Below, in pieces: positions 1 to 5,965 of a stretch of 8,086 nucleotides of DNA. Position 1 is the first letter of the stretch. The number at the start of each line of letters is the position of its first letter. The stretch is from an uncultured Thomasclavelia sp. (GTDB lineage Bacteria > Bacillota_I > Bacilli_A > Erysipelotrichales > Coprobacillaceae), in assembly GCA_910588165.1 (NCBI GenBank), contig CAJUOR010000068.1, positions 1 through 8,086 on the forward strand. The letters are read 5' to 3'. A program made the translations under genes and the position numbers. The notes beneath the pieces were generated by a model that saw nothing but the letters and a program-made list of their open reading frames with translations, did not search any database and was not told the DNA's origin.

Positions 1-552
1 CACTATGATGATTTCAGCAATCAAAAAACAGCAAGCAAATTAGCAAAAGTATTTTTAAGCAGTTGCTTAACCAATTATACTTTTTCAAAAGTAGCCGTGC
101 TAGACGGAAAGGTTGTAGGCATTATATTAGCAAAGAATGTTGAAAAACATAAATGCCCGTTTTCAAATAGACTATTACAGATCAAATCAATCCTATCGTT
201 ATACAGTTCTAAAGAAGGGCGAAAAGTTTCAAAAATTTTTAGTAGTGTCAGCGGAATAGATAAGCAATTGTTAACCGAAAATAACAAGAAATATCCGGCA
301 GAGCTTGCCTTATTTGCGGTAAGTTCTTCATGCCGAGGAAAAGGTATAGGGAAAATGCTTTTCCATTCAGCACTGGAATATATGAAACAAGAAAAACTAA
401 AAGAATTTTATTTATTCACAGACACAAGTTGTAATTATGGTTTTTATGAGCATCAAGGAATGACAAGACGTTTAGAAAAAAAGCACCTATTTAATATTCA
501 AGGGCAACAAGCAAAAATGAATTTCTTTATTTATGATTATCAAGTGATGTAA
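1..552 (+). CDS. GNAT-family N-acetyltransferase (5' end outside window)
   Basis: The reading frame is open from the first base of the window to the TAA at 550-552, so only the C-terminal 183 codons are present and the true start lies to the left. A GTG at 97 could be read as a start, but in-frame coding continues upstream of it and no good ribosome-binding site precedes it. The GNAT acetyl-CoA signature is at residues 112-118 (RGKGIGK, counted from the window edge), after a hydrophobic strand (ELALFAVSSS), as in motif A. Near residues 141-152 a TDTSCNYGFYEHQG stretch fits motif B with the usual FYE..G ending. By family it should transfer an acyl group from acetyl-CoA to an amine; the substrate cannot be read from the sequence. 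It is convergent with the minus-strand pgcA gene and shares a terminator with it. Confidence 0.8.
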   Translation, partial: HYDDFSNQKTASKLAKVFLSSCLTNYTFSKVAVLDGKVVGIILAKNVEKHKCPFSNRLLQIKSILSLYSSKEGRKVSKIFSSVSGIDKQLLTENNKKYPAELALFAVSSSCRGKGIGKMLFHSALEYMKQEKLKEFYLFTDTSCNYGFYEHQGMTRRLEKKHLFNIQGQQAKMNFFIYDYQVM

Positions 553-626
553 TAAATGAGAATTTAACACTTACACCGCTGTTTATTACACTGGATTTTT
601 AAAGAGCTGCCATTAAACCCTAACAA

Positions 627-651
627 AAAACGCTGATTCAATCAGCGTTTT
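627..651 (-). terminator. Rho-independent terminator of pgcA, probably bidirectional
   Basis: The core stem is CGCTGAT (631-637) paired with ATCAGCG (641-647) around a TCA loop, extended by A/T pairs on both sides. Read on the minus strand the stem is followed by six T residues, placing a good terminator just after the pgcA stop codon at 657. Read on the plus strand it is followed by four T residues, so it could also end the GNAT transcript, whose stop codon is about 75 bases upstream. Confidence 0.85.
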
Positions 652-656
652 CATTA

Positions 657-2351
657 TTATTCCCCGATAATCTGCATCATATCTTTTTGGAACACCTCGG
701 TTTTAGCTTGAGCATCACTAGCGTCTAATCCCTTAATAGAGAAATAGAATTTACATTTCGGTTCAGTTCCACTAGGACGAGCGGCAATCCAAGAGCCATC
801 TTCCAAATAGTATTTTAAAACATTAGATTTTGGTAAATCAATAACACTTTCAGCATCGCCATCATGACGGACACTTGTTTGGAAATCCTCATAAGCTGTT
901 ACCTTATAACCACCGATTTCTTTAGGGGCATCTTCTCTTAAATTAGACATGATTTCCTTAATTCTTTCAGCACCGGTAGCACCTGCTTTAGATAAAGCGA
1001 TTTGTGTTTCTTTAAATGTCCCATGTTTTGCATATAATTCATTCAAGACATCAATTAAATCTTTGCCTTGTTTTTTATAATAATTTCCGACTTCCGCAGC
1101 CGTTAAGACAGCTTGGACAGCATCTTTATCACGTACGAAATCTTTAATTACACAACCGTAGCTTTCCTCATAACCAAAGACGAATTGTTTTTCGTTGGTT
1201 TTTTCATATTTACGGATCTTATCTCCGATAAATTTGAAACCTGTTAAGGTTTTTTCAACATCGACACCATAGCTTCGAGCGACTAATTCACCTAAATCAG
1301 ATGTAACAATTGTATTGTACATTACAGCATTAGAAGGCAATGTACCCTTTTCTTTCATTTGACTTAAGATATATTCTAAGTAAACAGCGGCAGATTGGTT
1401 ACCACTCATTAAAACGTATTCGCCTTCATGCTTTGCGACAACACCTAAACGATCCCCGTCAGGGTCACATACAACAACAACATCGGCATCAACTTCTTTA
1501 GCTTTCATAATAGCTTTTTCATAAGCTGCTTCGACTTCCGGATTAGGTGAAGCTGTATTTGTGTAATCTGGATCCGGTGCACATTGGCTTAATACCGGTA
1601 CAATATCATAACCTAAACGTTTTAAAACTGTTCTTACAGGAATATTAGATGTTCCATGTTCCGGTGAGAACACAATACGGTAATTACTTTTATCCATACC
1701 CGGATTAACTTCGATTCCCATAACCGCTTCATAGTAAGCTTCATCAACTTCTTCACCGATATAACTAATATATGGGTAAGCTACTTCATCTGAACATACT
1801 TCAACGTTTAATTCATCTTCAACTTCATTTACATAAGCTACAACTTCATCAGCCCACTCAGGAATTAACTGACAGCCTGTATCATCATATACTTTATAGC
1901 CATTATATTCTTTCGGATTGTGGCTAGCTGTAATCATAATACCACCGGCACATTTTAAATAACGGACTGCAAATGACAATTCAGGGGTTGGTCTTAAACT
2001 CTCGAATACAAATGATTTAATACCATAAGTCGCTAAAACCTTAGCACTTTCCATCGCAAAACGGTAAGACATATGACGATTATCGTAACCGATGGCAACG
2101 CCTTTTTCCTTTGCATTTGGTTTTGTCAATAAATATTTCGCAAAACCGACATTGGCTTTTCTTACCGTATAGATGTTCATACGGTTTGTACCTGCACCTA
2201 AAATACCACGCATACCTGCTGTACCAAACTCCAAGTTTGTATAAAAAGCATCTTCAATTTCCTTATCAGTCATTGCTATAATCTCGCTTTTCAAAGCTGA
2301 ATCTAAATTTGGATTATTTTTCCATTGGTTATATTTGTCCATATAACTCAT
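657..2351 (-). CDS. pgcA: Phosphoglucomutase/phosphomannomutase (alpha-D-phosphohexomutase)
   Basis: This 564-residue cytoplasmic enzyme should interconvert hexose 6-phosphate and hexose 1-phosphate through a phosphoserine, feeding UDP-glucose and wall, teichoic acid or glycolipid precursors. All four family motifs are visible: the phosphoserine loop TASHNP with Ser143, the Mg2+ loop DPDGDR at 296-301, the sugar loop GYEESYG at 393-399, and the phosphate-binding loop RPSGTEP at 525-531. Length and domain order match the Firmicute PgcA type. I chose the ATG at 2351 because the ribosome-binding site GAGGTGAT lies immediately upstream; the frame's GTG at 2360 falls inside that site. An ATG at 2342 is a less likely alternative. 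The gene lies 80 bases after ybaK, with its own extended -10 promoter and an upstream cre-like site. Preference for glucose over mannose substrates is inferred from the subfamily. Confidence 0.95.
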   Translation of the reverse strand: MSYMDKYNQWKNNPNLDSALKSEIIAMTDKEIEDAFYTNLEFGTAGMRGILGAGTNRMNIYTVRKANVGFAKYLLTKPNAKEKGVAIGYDNRHMSYRFAMESAKVLATYGIKSFVFESLRPTPELSFAVRYLKCAGGIMITASHNPKEYNGYKVYDDTGCQLIPEWADEVVAYVNEVEDELNVEVCSDEVAYPYISYIGEEVDEAYYEAVMGIEVNPGMDKSNYRIVFSPEHGTSNIPVRTVLKRLGYDIVPVLSQCAPDPDYTNTASPNPEVEAAYEKAIMKAKEVDADVVVVCDPDGDRLGVVAKHEGEYVLMSGNQSAAVYLEYILSQMKEKGTLPSNAVMYNTIVTSDLGELVARSYGVDVEKTLTGFKFIGDKIRKYEKTNEKQFVFGYEESYGCVIKDFVRDKDAVQAVLTAAEVGNYYKKQGKDLIDVLNELYAKHGTFKETQIALSKAGATGAERIKEIMSNLREDAPKEIGGYKVTAYEDFQTSVRHDGDAESVIDLPKSNVLKYYLEDGSWIAARPSGTEPKCKFYFSIKGLDASDAQAKTEVFQKDMMQIIGE

Positions 2352-2370
2352 ATATATCACCTCATTTCAA

Positions 2371-2379
2371 ATTATAACA
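2371..2379 (-). promoter_or_regulatory. Extended -10 promoter of pgcA
   Basis: The minus strand reads TGTTATAAT, a perfect TATAAT box with the TGn extension. No convincing -35 hexamer lies 16-18 bases upstream. The predicted start of transcription is near 2364, giving a leader of only about 13 bases that begins at the ribosome-binding site. Confidence 0.6.
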
Positions 2380-2417
2380 GATTTAAACTAAATAAAAAAG
2401 CAGAAATCATATATTTT

Positions 2418-2431
2418 TATCAACGCTTACA
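2418..2431 (-). promoter_or_regulatory. Candidate CcpA-binding cre site upstream of pgcA
   Basis: The minus strand reads TGTAAGCGTTGATA. It matches the cre pattern TGWNANCGNTNWCA at 13 of 14 positions, with the central CG intact. The site begins directly after the ybaK stop codon, and its centre lies 51 bases upstream of the centre of the pgcA -10 box, roughly -60 from the predicted start. An upstream position like this is expected of CcpA activation rather than repression. The site is seen in sequence; the function is inferred. Confidence 0.55.
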
Positions 2432-2911
2432 TTATTTATCGATTTTTGTCACGGCGATACAACTCGCCTTTGTAATTTGCAATAAATCTTCCCTATTCAC
2501 TAGCATCTGCATTCCTCTAACACCGGCGGATACACTTAATTTTTCATAAGCTAAGCACGAGCTGTCAAAATAAGTTGGTAGACTTTTTTTCATACCTAAA
2601 GGACTACAACCGCCTCGCATATAGCCTGTTGTAGAAAGTAATTGTTTTAAAGGAAGCATCTCAACTTTCTTATCTTTAATAGCCAAAGCTAATTTCTTTA
2701 AATCAATTTCCTCTAATACCGGAATACAAACAACAAGCAAGCCTTGACGTTCACCTTTTAAAACAAGTGTTTTAAAAACAGCACCGCTAGGCAAAGGAAC
2801 AGCCGATAAAACGTGCTTGCCCGATAAATCATTTTCATCAACCGGATAGGTGACCGTTTCATATTGAATGTTATTAGCATCTAATAAACGCAAAGCGTTT
2901 GTCTTTTTCAT
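2432..2911 (-). CDS. ybaK: YbaK/EbsC-type aminoacyl-tRNA deacylase, Cys-tRNA(Pro) editing
   Basis: This 159-residue single-domain protein belongs to the YbaK family, which hydrolyses Cys-tRNA mis-charged on tRNA(Pro) and works beside prolyl-tRNA synthetase. The family lysine is in AVFKTLVL (Lys47), and the diagnostic GGCSPLGMKK loop is at residues 100-109 and agrees well with YbaK proper rather than ProX. The ATG at 2911 is chosen because AAGGAG lies eight bases upstream; an ATG at 2917 and a GTG at 2920 in the same frame sit too close to that site. The gene is 67 bases after ptsH, and the gap contains the ptsH terminator. It is therefore expressed by read-through or from a weak promoter of its own that I cannot see clearly. 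There is no sign of truncation. Confidence 0.92.
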   Translation of the reverse strand: MKKTNALRLLDANNIQYETVTYPVDENDLSGKHVLSAVPLPSGAVFKTLVLKGERQGLLVVCIPVLEEIDLKKLALAIKDKKVEMLPLKQLLSTTGYMRGGCSPLGMKKSLPTYFDSSCLAYEKLSVSAGVRGMQMLVNREDLLQITKASCIAVTKIDK

Positions 2912-2945
2912 TATCATCACTCCTTATAAAATAAATAGACAAATT

Positions 2946-2968
2946 AAAAAAGAGCTCCCGCTCTTTTT
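2946..2968 (-). terminator. Rho-independent terminator after ptsH
   Basis: AGAGC (2951-2955) pairs with GCTCT (2960-2964) around a TCCC loop, and A and T runs extend the stem. On the minus strand the stem ends in six T residues, ten bases after the ptsH stop codon. It separates ptsH from ybaK. Confidence 0.85.
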
Positions 2969-2978
2969 ATAAAAGTTC

Positions 2979-3248
2979 TTATTCAGCAACTTTTTGTTCT
3001 TTGATGACTTTAGCGATAGAAGCGATTACTTCTTTTTCATCATCACCTTCAGCAACGATTTCAACAGTAGCTTTAGTAGGAACACCTAAAGACATAACAC
3101 CCATGATAGACTTTAAGTTAACTTCTTTACCGTTGTAAACCAATTTAATATTGCTGGCAAATTTGCTTGCTTGGTTAACCAAGATTGTAGCTGGTCTAGC
3201 ATGTAAACCTACTGGATCAGATACGACAAAAGATAATTTTTCTGCCAT
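2979..3248 (-). CDS. ptsH: Phosphocarrier protein HPr of the phosphotransferase system
   Basis: This 89-residue protein carries phosphate from enzyme I to the sugar-specific EIIA domains. The active-site motif GLHARPA places the phosphorylated histidine at residue 16 (His15 in usual numbering). The motif NLKSIMGVMSLG places the regulatory serine at residue 47 (Ser46). That serine and its surroundings are the HPr kinase/phosphorylase target, which makes this the Gram-positive form able to act as the CcpA co-regulator; a Crh-type paralogue is excluded by the intact histidine. The start at 3248 follows AAGGAGG at good spacing. Transcription appears to start at an extended -10 box 34 bases upstream of the ATG and stops at a terminator just after the gene. 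No ptsI follows it: the next gene is ybaK. A cre-like site lies further upstream. Confidence 0.97.
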   Translation of the reverse strand: MAEKLSFVVSDPVGLHARPATILVNQASKFASNIKLVYNGKEVNLKSIMGVMSLGVPTKATVEIVAEGDDEKEVIASIAKVIKEQKVAE

Positions 3249-3281
3249 TTTATTTTCCTCCTTGTTGAATTAACTATACAT

Positions 3282-3290
3282 ATTATAGCA
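3282..3290 (-). promoter_or_regulatory. Extended -10 promoter of ptsH
   Basis: The minus strand reads TGCTATAAT, a perfect -10 box with the TGn extension. The expected -35 position holds ATGGAA, only three of six matches, beside a nine-A tract that might act as an UP-like element. The predicted start near 3275 gives a leader of about 27 bases. Confidence 0.65.
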
Positions 3291-3326
3291 CATTTTTTTT
3301 TATTTTCCATACTTTCCATTAAAAAA

Positions 3327-3340
3327 TTTGAGCGCTTTCA
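3327..3340 (-). promoter_or_regulatory. Candidate CcpA-binding cre site upstream of ptsH
   Basis: The minus strand reads TGAAAGCGCTCAAA, matching the cre pattern TGWNANCGNTNWCA at 13 of 14 positions with a palindromic AGCGCT core. It lies in the 123-base gap between ispF and ptsH. Its centre is 49 bases upstream of the centre of the ptsH -10 box, about -58 from the predicted start. By position it would favour CcpA activation. A role as part of an ispF terminator is unlikely because no stable stem followed by a T run is formed. Confidence 0.6.
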
Positions 3341-3371
3341 GTTTTCCTTGGAAATGACCATATTTTTTCTT

Positions 3372-3866
3372 TTACAAAAATTCTACGGAAGCTCTTTTTG
3401 TTTCGATTAAGCAAACAGCTTGAGCCATCATGCCTTCTTCTCTACCTACAAAACCTAATTTTTCACCTCGGGTCGCTTTAATATTGATATTAGTAACATC
3501 TGTATGTAATGCTCTGGCAATGTTTTCTCTCATCTTTATAATATGAGGTGCCATTTTCGGTCTTTCTGCCAAAATCGTAGCATCAATGTTACTTACCACA
3601 TAACCGTTTTCTTCCATCAAATGATAAGTTTCTTCTAATAATAGTAGTGAAGAAATCCCTTTGTACTTAGGATCTGTATCAGGAAAATGCTTACCTAAAT
3701 CACCTAAGCCCATTGCTCCTATTAAAGCTTCCATAATCGCATGGATTAAAACATCAGCATCGCTATGTCCAAGCAAGCCTTTAGAATGTTCTATCTTCAC
3801 CCCACCTAAAATCAAATCTCTACCTTCTACTAATTGATGAATATCTGTTGACTGCCCAATGCGCAT
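3372..3866 (-). CDS. ispF: 2-C-methyl-D-erythritol 2,4-cyclodiphosphate synthase
   Basis: IspF converts CDP-methylerythritol 2-phosphate to the 2,4-cyclodiphosphate with release of CMP, in the MEP route to isoprenoids; the family works as a cytoplasmic trimer with active sites at subunit interfaces. The 164-residue length is normal. Zn2+ ligands are visible as Asp8, His10 (STDIHQL) and His42 (SDADVLIHA), together with His34, Asp56 and the HFPDTDP segment. The nucleotide-binding segment reads KATRGEKLGF (130-139), where E. coli has KATTTEKLGF. Thr132, Glu135 and Lys136 are kept, but positions 133 and 134 are Arg and Gly. The ATG follows the upstream phosphatase stop codon by only two bases, and its AAGGAGG site lies inside that gene, so the two should be translationally coupled. 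No ispD is nearby. Confidence 0.96.
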   Translation of the reverse strand: MRIGQSTDIHQLVEGRDLILGGVKIEHSKGLLGHSDADVLIHAIMEALIGAMGLGDLGKHFPDTDPKYKGISSLLLLEETYHLMEENGYVVSNIDATILAERPKMAPHIIKMRENIARALHTDVTNINIKATRGEKLGFVGREEGMMAQAVCLIETKRASVEFL

Positions 3867-3868
3867 AA

Positions 3869-4456
3869 CTAATCCTCCTTATATGTTGCATTTCCGATAT
3901 CTATCATTTCCCACTTGCCATTTACATAACGAACGTGCGATACACTGCCATTTTCTAAAGCATGAAAATAATAATTTTCTTTTTGCATATATTTTAAGGC
4001 AAAATCTATCCACATCCCATGACTTGTCAAAAGAATCGTTTCCCCTTCATATTCATTCTCTAAATCCTGAAAGAAGGAAGCTATTCTAGCCATAATCATT
4101 TCTTCATTTTCTCCGCCTTCTTCAACCCAACCGATTCTCACAAGCTCATTAAAATCAGTCACGCCATTTTTCCATAAATCTGCGTTCATTTCACCTTCAA
4201 GATTACCGAAATTCATTTCCTTTATCCGCTTATCTGTGCGAATAGGTAATCTATCTTGAATAATAACTTCACAAGTATTAACCGCTCTTTCACTAGGCGA
4301 GCTTAAAGCTATTGTGAAAGCTATATTCAAATGTTTACCCACATTTTGTGCTTGTTTTAAGCCAAGTTGAGTTAAAGGCGAATCACAAAAGCCTTGCACT
4401 CTATCCTTTTCATTAAATAATGTTCTACCATGTCTTACCATATATAAATCTATCAT
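3869..4456 (-). CDS. Histidine phosphatase family protein (phosphoglycerate-mutase-like)
   Basis: This 195-residue protein has the RHG motif of the histidine phosphatase superfamily near its N terminus (YMVRHGRT, nucleophile His9), followed by the phosphate-binding segment RVQGFCDSPLTQLG, Arg57 in SSPSERA, an acidic region EMNFGNLEGE (79-88) and the second catalytic histidine, His145, in LTSHGMW. The family covers cofactor-dependent mutases, CobC-like and broad phosphatases; length and lack of mutase-specific insertions favour a phosphatase of unknown substrate. The ATG at 4456 is preferred because AAGGGTGAT lies just upstream; the longer frame start at 4492 lies upstream of the -10 box and would not be transcribed. 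It is the first gene of a two-gene operon with ispF and has a near-consensus promoter. Whether its substrate belongs to the isoprenoid route is open. Confidence 0.88.
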   Translation of the reverse strand: MIDLYMVRHGRTLFNEKDRVQGFCDSPLTQLGLKQAQNVGKHLNIAFTIALSSPSERAVNTCEVIIQDRLPIRTDKRIKEMNFGNLEGEMNADLWKNGVTDFNELVRIGWVEEGGENEEMIMARIASFFQDLENEYEGETILLTSHGMWIDFALKYMQKENYYFHALENGSVSHVRYVNGKWEMIDIGNATYKED

Positions 4457-4472
4457 GTTATCACCCTTAATA

Positions 4473-4501
4473 AGTATATCATTTTTCCGCATAACTGTCA
4501 G
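4473..4501 (-). promoter_or_regulatory. Sigma-A-type promoter of the phosphatase-ispF operon
   Basis: On the minus strand a -35 box CTGACA (4501-4496) and a -10 box TATACT (4478-4473) are separated by exactly 17 bases, and TG precedes the -10 box by one base. Each hexamer differs from consensus at one position. The predicted start is near 4467, leaving a leader of about 11 bases that begins at the ribosome-binding site. Confidence 0.75.
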
Positions 4502-4518
4502 TAGACTTCTGTTTAATA

Positions 4519-4532
4519 AGAAAACACTTTCA
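4519..4532 (-). promoter_or_regulatory. Degenerate cre-like sequence upstream of the phosphatase-ispF promoter
   Basis: The minus strand reads TGAAAGTGTTTTCT, matching the cre pattern at 12 of 14 positions but lacking the C of the central CG. Its centre is 50 bases upstream of the -10 centre, the same distance as the two better sites at ptsH and pgcA. The loss of the central C makes CcpA binding doubtful. Confidence 0.2.
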
Positions 4533-4553
4533 GAAAAAAAGTCGAAAAAAGTA

Positions 4554-4582
4554 TTTCTATTTCAGCTAATTTATGGCATTAT
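4554..4582 (+). promoter_or_regulatory. Possible weak promoter of uraA
   Basis: TGGCATTAT (4574-4582) resembles an extended -10 box, with TTTCTA seventeen bases upstream as a poor -35 match. An overlapping TATATT at 4580-4585 is an alternative. Either would start transcription just before the uraA ribosome-binding site and leave no room for a leader attenuator. I see no PyrR-binding-type sequence and no purine riboswitch in the 149-base gap between the divergent genes. Confidence 0.3.
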
Positions 4583-4605
4583 ATTCAACAGGGGAGGGAA
4601 ATTTC

Positions 4606-5880
4606 ATGGATAATGAAAAAACACTGTTGGTAGACGTCAACGAAAAACCTAATCCGATAAGATGGTTTTTCCTATCTTTCCAACACGTCTTTGCGATGTT
4701 TGGCGCAACAATTTTAGTACCGATTTTAACCGGTTTTCCGATTTCGGTAGCATTGTTTGCTTCAGGCGTCGGCACATTGATTTATACATTTTGTACAAAA
4801 GGCAAAGTGCCTGTTTACTTAGGTTCATCTTTTGCCTATATTACGGCTGTCCAACTTGCTGTCAGTGCTATGGGAGGAGATATTTCTGCTGCTCAAACCG
4901 GCTTGATGCTAGTGGGTGTCATTTATGTCATTGTTGCTTTAGTTATTAAAAAAATAGGTAAAGCTTGGGTTGATAAATTATTGCCACCAATCGTCATTGG
5001 TCCAATGATTGCGGTTATCGGTTTAGGCTTAGCAAGCAACGCCGTGGCTAATGCCGGTTTTACGGCCGATGCACCTATTGAACCGATGATTGTCGCTTTT
5101 GTAACTTTCATGGTCGCAGCTTTTATTTCCACAAAGGCTAAAGGCTTCTTAAAAATCGTACCGTTCTTAGTTGCGATAATTGCCGGCTACCTTTTATCTA
5201 TCTGCTTTAATTTAGTTGATTTCTCAAATGTTGCCAATGCTAAATGGCTATCTTTACCTGAATTCATGTTCCCATTCAAATTAGGTAATTTCGGTACATA
5301 CAACATTTATTTCGGACCTGAAACATGGGCTATTTTACCAGTTGCCTTAGTTACGATTTCCGAACATATCGGTGACCATACCGTTTTAGGTAAAATCTGT
5401 GGACGCAACTTCTTAGCGGATCCCGGACTTGACAGAACTTTAATCGGTGATGGTGTGGCGACTGCTGTATCAGCTTTTATGGGCGGTCCTGCCAATACAA
5501 CTTACGGTGAAAATACCGGAGTTATCGGTTTAACTAAAATCGGTTCAATCTATGTTACTTGCGGAGCTGCGGGAATTGCGATTGCCTTATCTTGCTGTGG
5601 GAAAGTAGCAGCTTTAATTGCTTCTATTCCAAACTGTGTTTTAGGTGGTATGAGTATCTTATTATACGGTGTTATCGCAAGCAATGGTCTTAGAATTCTT
5701 GTAGACAGTAAGGTTGATTTCTCAAAACAACGCAACCTCATTATCGCCAGTGCGATGTTAGTAATCGGTTTAGGCGGAGCTATTTTCCCAATTGGCGGAA
5801 GTGCAACTTTATCCGGTACAGCTTTAGCAGCTATTGTAGGTATTTTCTTAAATTTAATTCTACCAAAAGAAGAAGACTAA
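4606..5880 (+). CDS. uraA: Uracil permease, NCS2 nucleobase:cation symporter
   Basis: This 424-residue, very hydrophobic membrane protein belongs to the NCS2 (nucleobase-ascorbate) family, whose bacterial uracil members have 14 membrane segments and co-transport a proton. Features seen: PVYLGSSFAY (69-78) in the broken third helix that lines the substrate site; TISEHIGDH with Glu253 and His254, matching the uracil-contacting Glu of E. coli UraA; and NTTYGENTGVIGLTK with Glu302, which fits the NCS2 signature. These loops resemble uracil permeases more than xanthine or guanine permeases. The ATG at 4606 is chosen because GGGGAGGGAA sits just upstream; an ATG at 4573 in frame would read through that site and has no ribosome-binding site of its own. 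It is a single-gene unit, divergent from the phosphatase-ispF operon and closed by its own terminator. No other pyr genes are adjacent. Confidence 0.93.
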   Translation: MDNEKTLLVDVNEKPNPIRWFFLSFQHVFAMFGATILVPILTGFPISVALFASGVGTLIYTFCTKGKVPVYLGSSFAYITAVQLAVSAMGGDISAAQTGLMLVGVIYVIVALVIKKIGKAWVDKLLPPIVIGPMIAVIGLGLASNAVANAGFTADAPIEPMIVAFVTFMVAAFISTKAKGFLKIVPFLVAIIAGYLLSICFNLVDFSNVANAKWLSLPEFMFPFKLGNFGTYNIYFGPETWAILPVALVTISEHIGDHTVLGKICGRNFLADPGLDRTLIGDGVATAVSAFMGGPANTTYGENTGVIGLTKIGSIYVTCGAAGIAIALSCCGKVAALIASIPNCVLGGMSILLYGVIASNGLRILVDSKVDFSKQRNLIIASAMLVIGLGGAIFPIGGSATLSGTALAAIVGIFLNLILPKEED

Positions 5881-5884
5881 AATC

Positions 5885-5913
5885 AGTCAATCACACTTGT
5901 GGTTGACTTTTTT
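5885..5913 (+). terminator. Rho-independent terminator of uraA
   Basis: AGTCAATCAC (5885-5894) pairs with GTGGTTGACT (5899-5908), with one T-G wobble, around an ACTT loop, and is followed by five further T residues. It begins four bases after the uraA stop codon. Confidence 0.92.
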
Positions 5914-5935
5914 CATACCCAAATTAAAATATATA

Positions 5936-5944
5936 TGCTATAAT
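5936..5944 (+). promoter_or_regulatory. Extended -10 promoter of the rlmA-pseudouridine synthase operon
   Basis: TGCTATAAT is identical to the ptsH -10 element. No -35 box is seen at the right spacing. The predicted start near 5951 gives a leader of about 15 bases starting at the GAAAGGGG ribosome-binding site. Confidence 0.65.
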
Positions 5945-5965
5945 GCACACGAAAGGGGCGATAAA

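Noticed and set aside
97..552. Complete acetyltransferase gene beginning at the GTG at 97
   Set aside because: The frame stays open with sensible coding sequence back to base 1, and no ribosome-binding site precedes the GTG.
2325..2549. Plus-strand frame across the ybaK-pgcA gap
   Set aside because: It overlaps ybaK and the pgcA start in the opposite strand, has no ribosome-binding site and no recognisable protein character.
2886..2900. Hairpin AAACGC-AAA-GCGTTT near the start of ybaK
   Set aside because: It lies inside the coding sequence for Asn-Ala-Leu-Arg-Leu, has no T run and is short, so chance or codon use explains it.
2921..2950. Separate promoter for ybaK
   Set aside because: A/T-rich boxes such as TATTTA exist, but the upstream part falls in the ptsH terminator and no TGn or -35 element supports it.
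4457..4605. PyrR attenuator or purine riboswitch before uraA
   Set aside because: The gap is only 149 bases, shows no matching conserved sequence, and the likely start of transcription leaves almost no leader.
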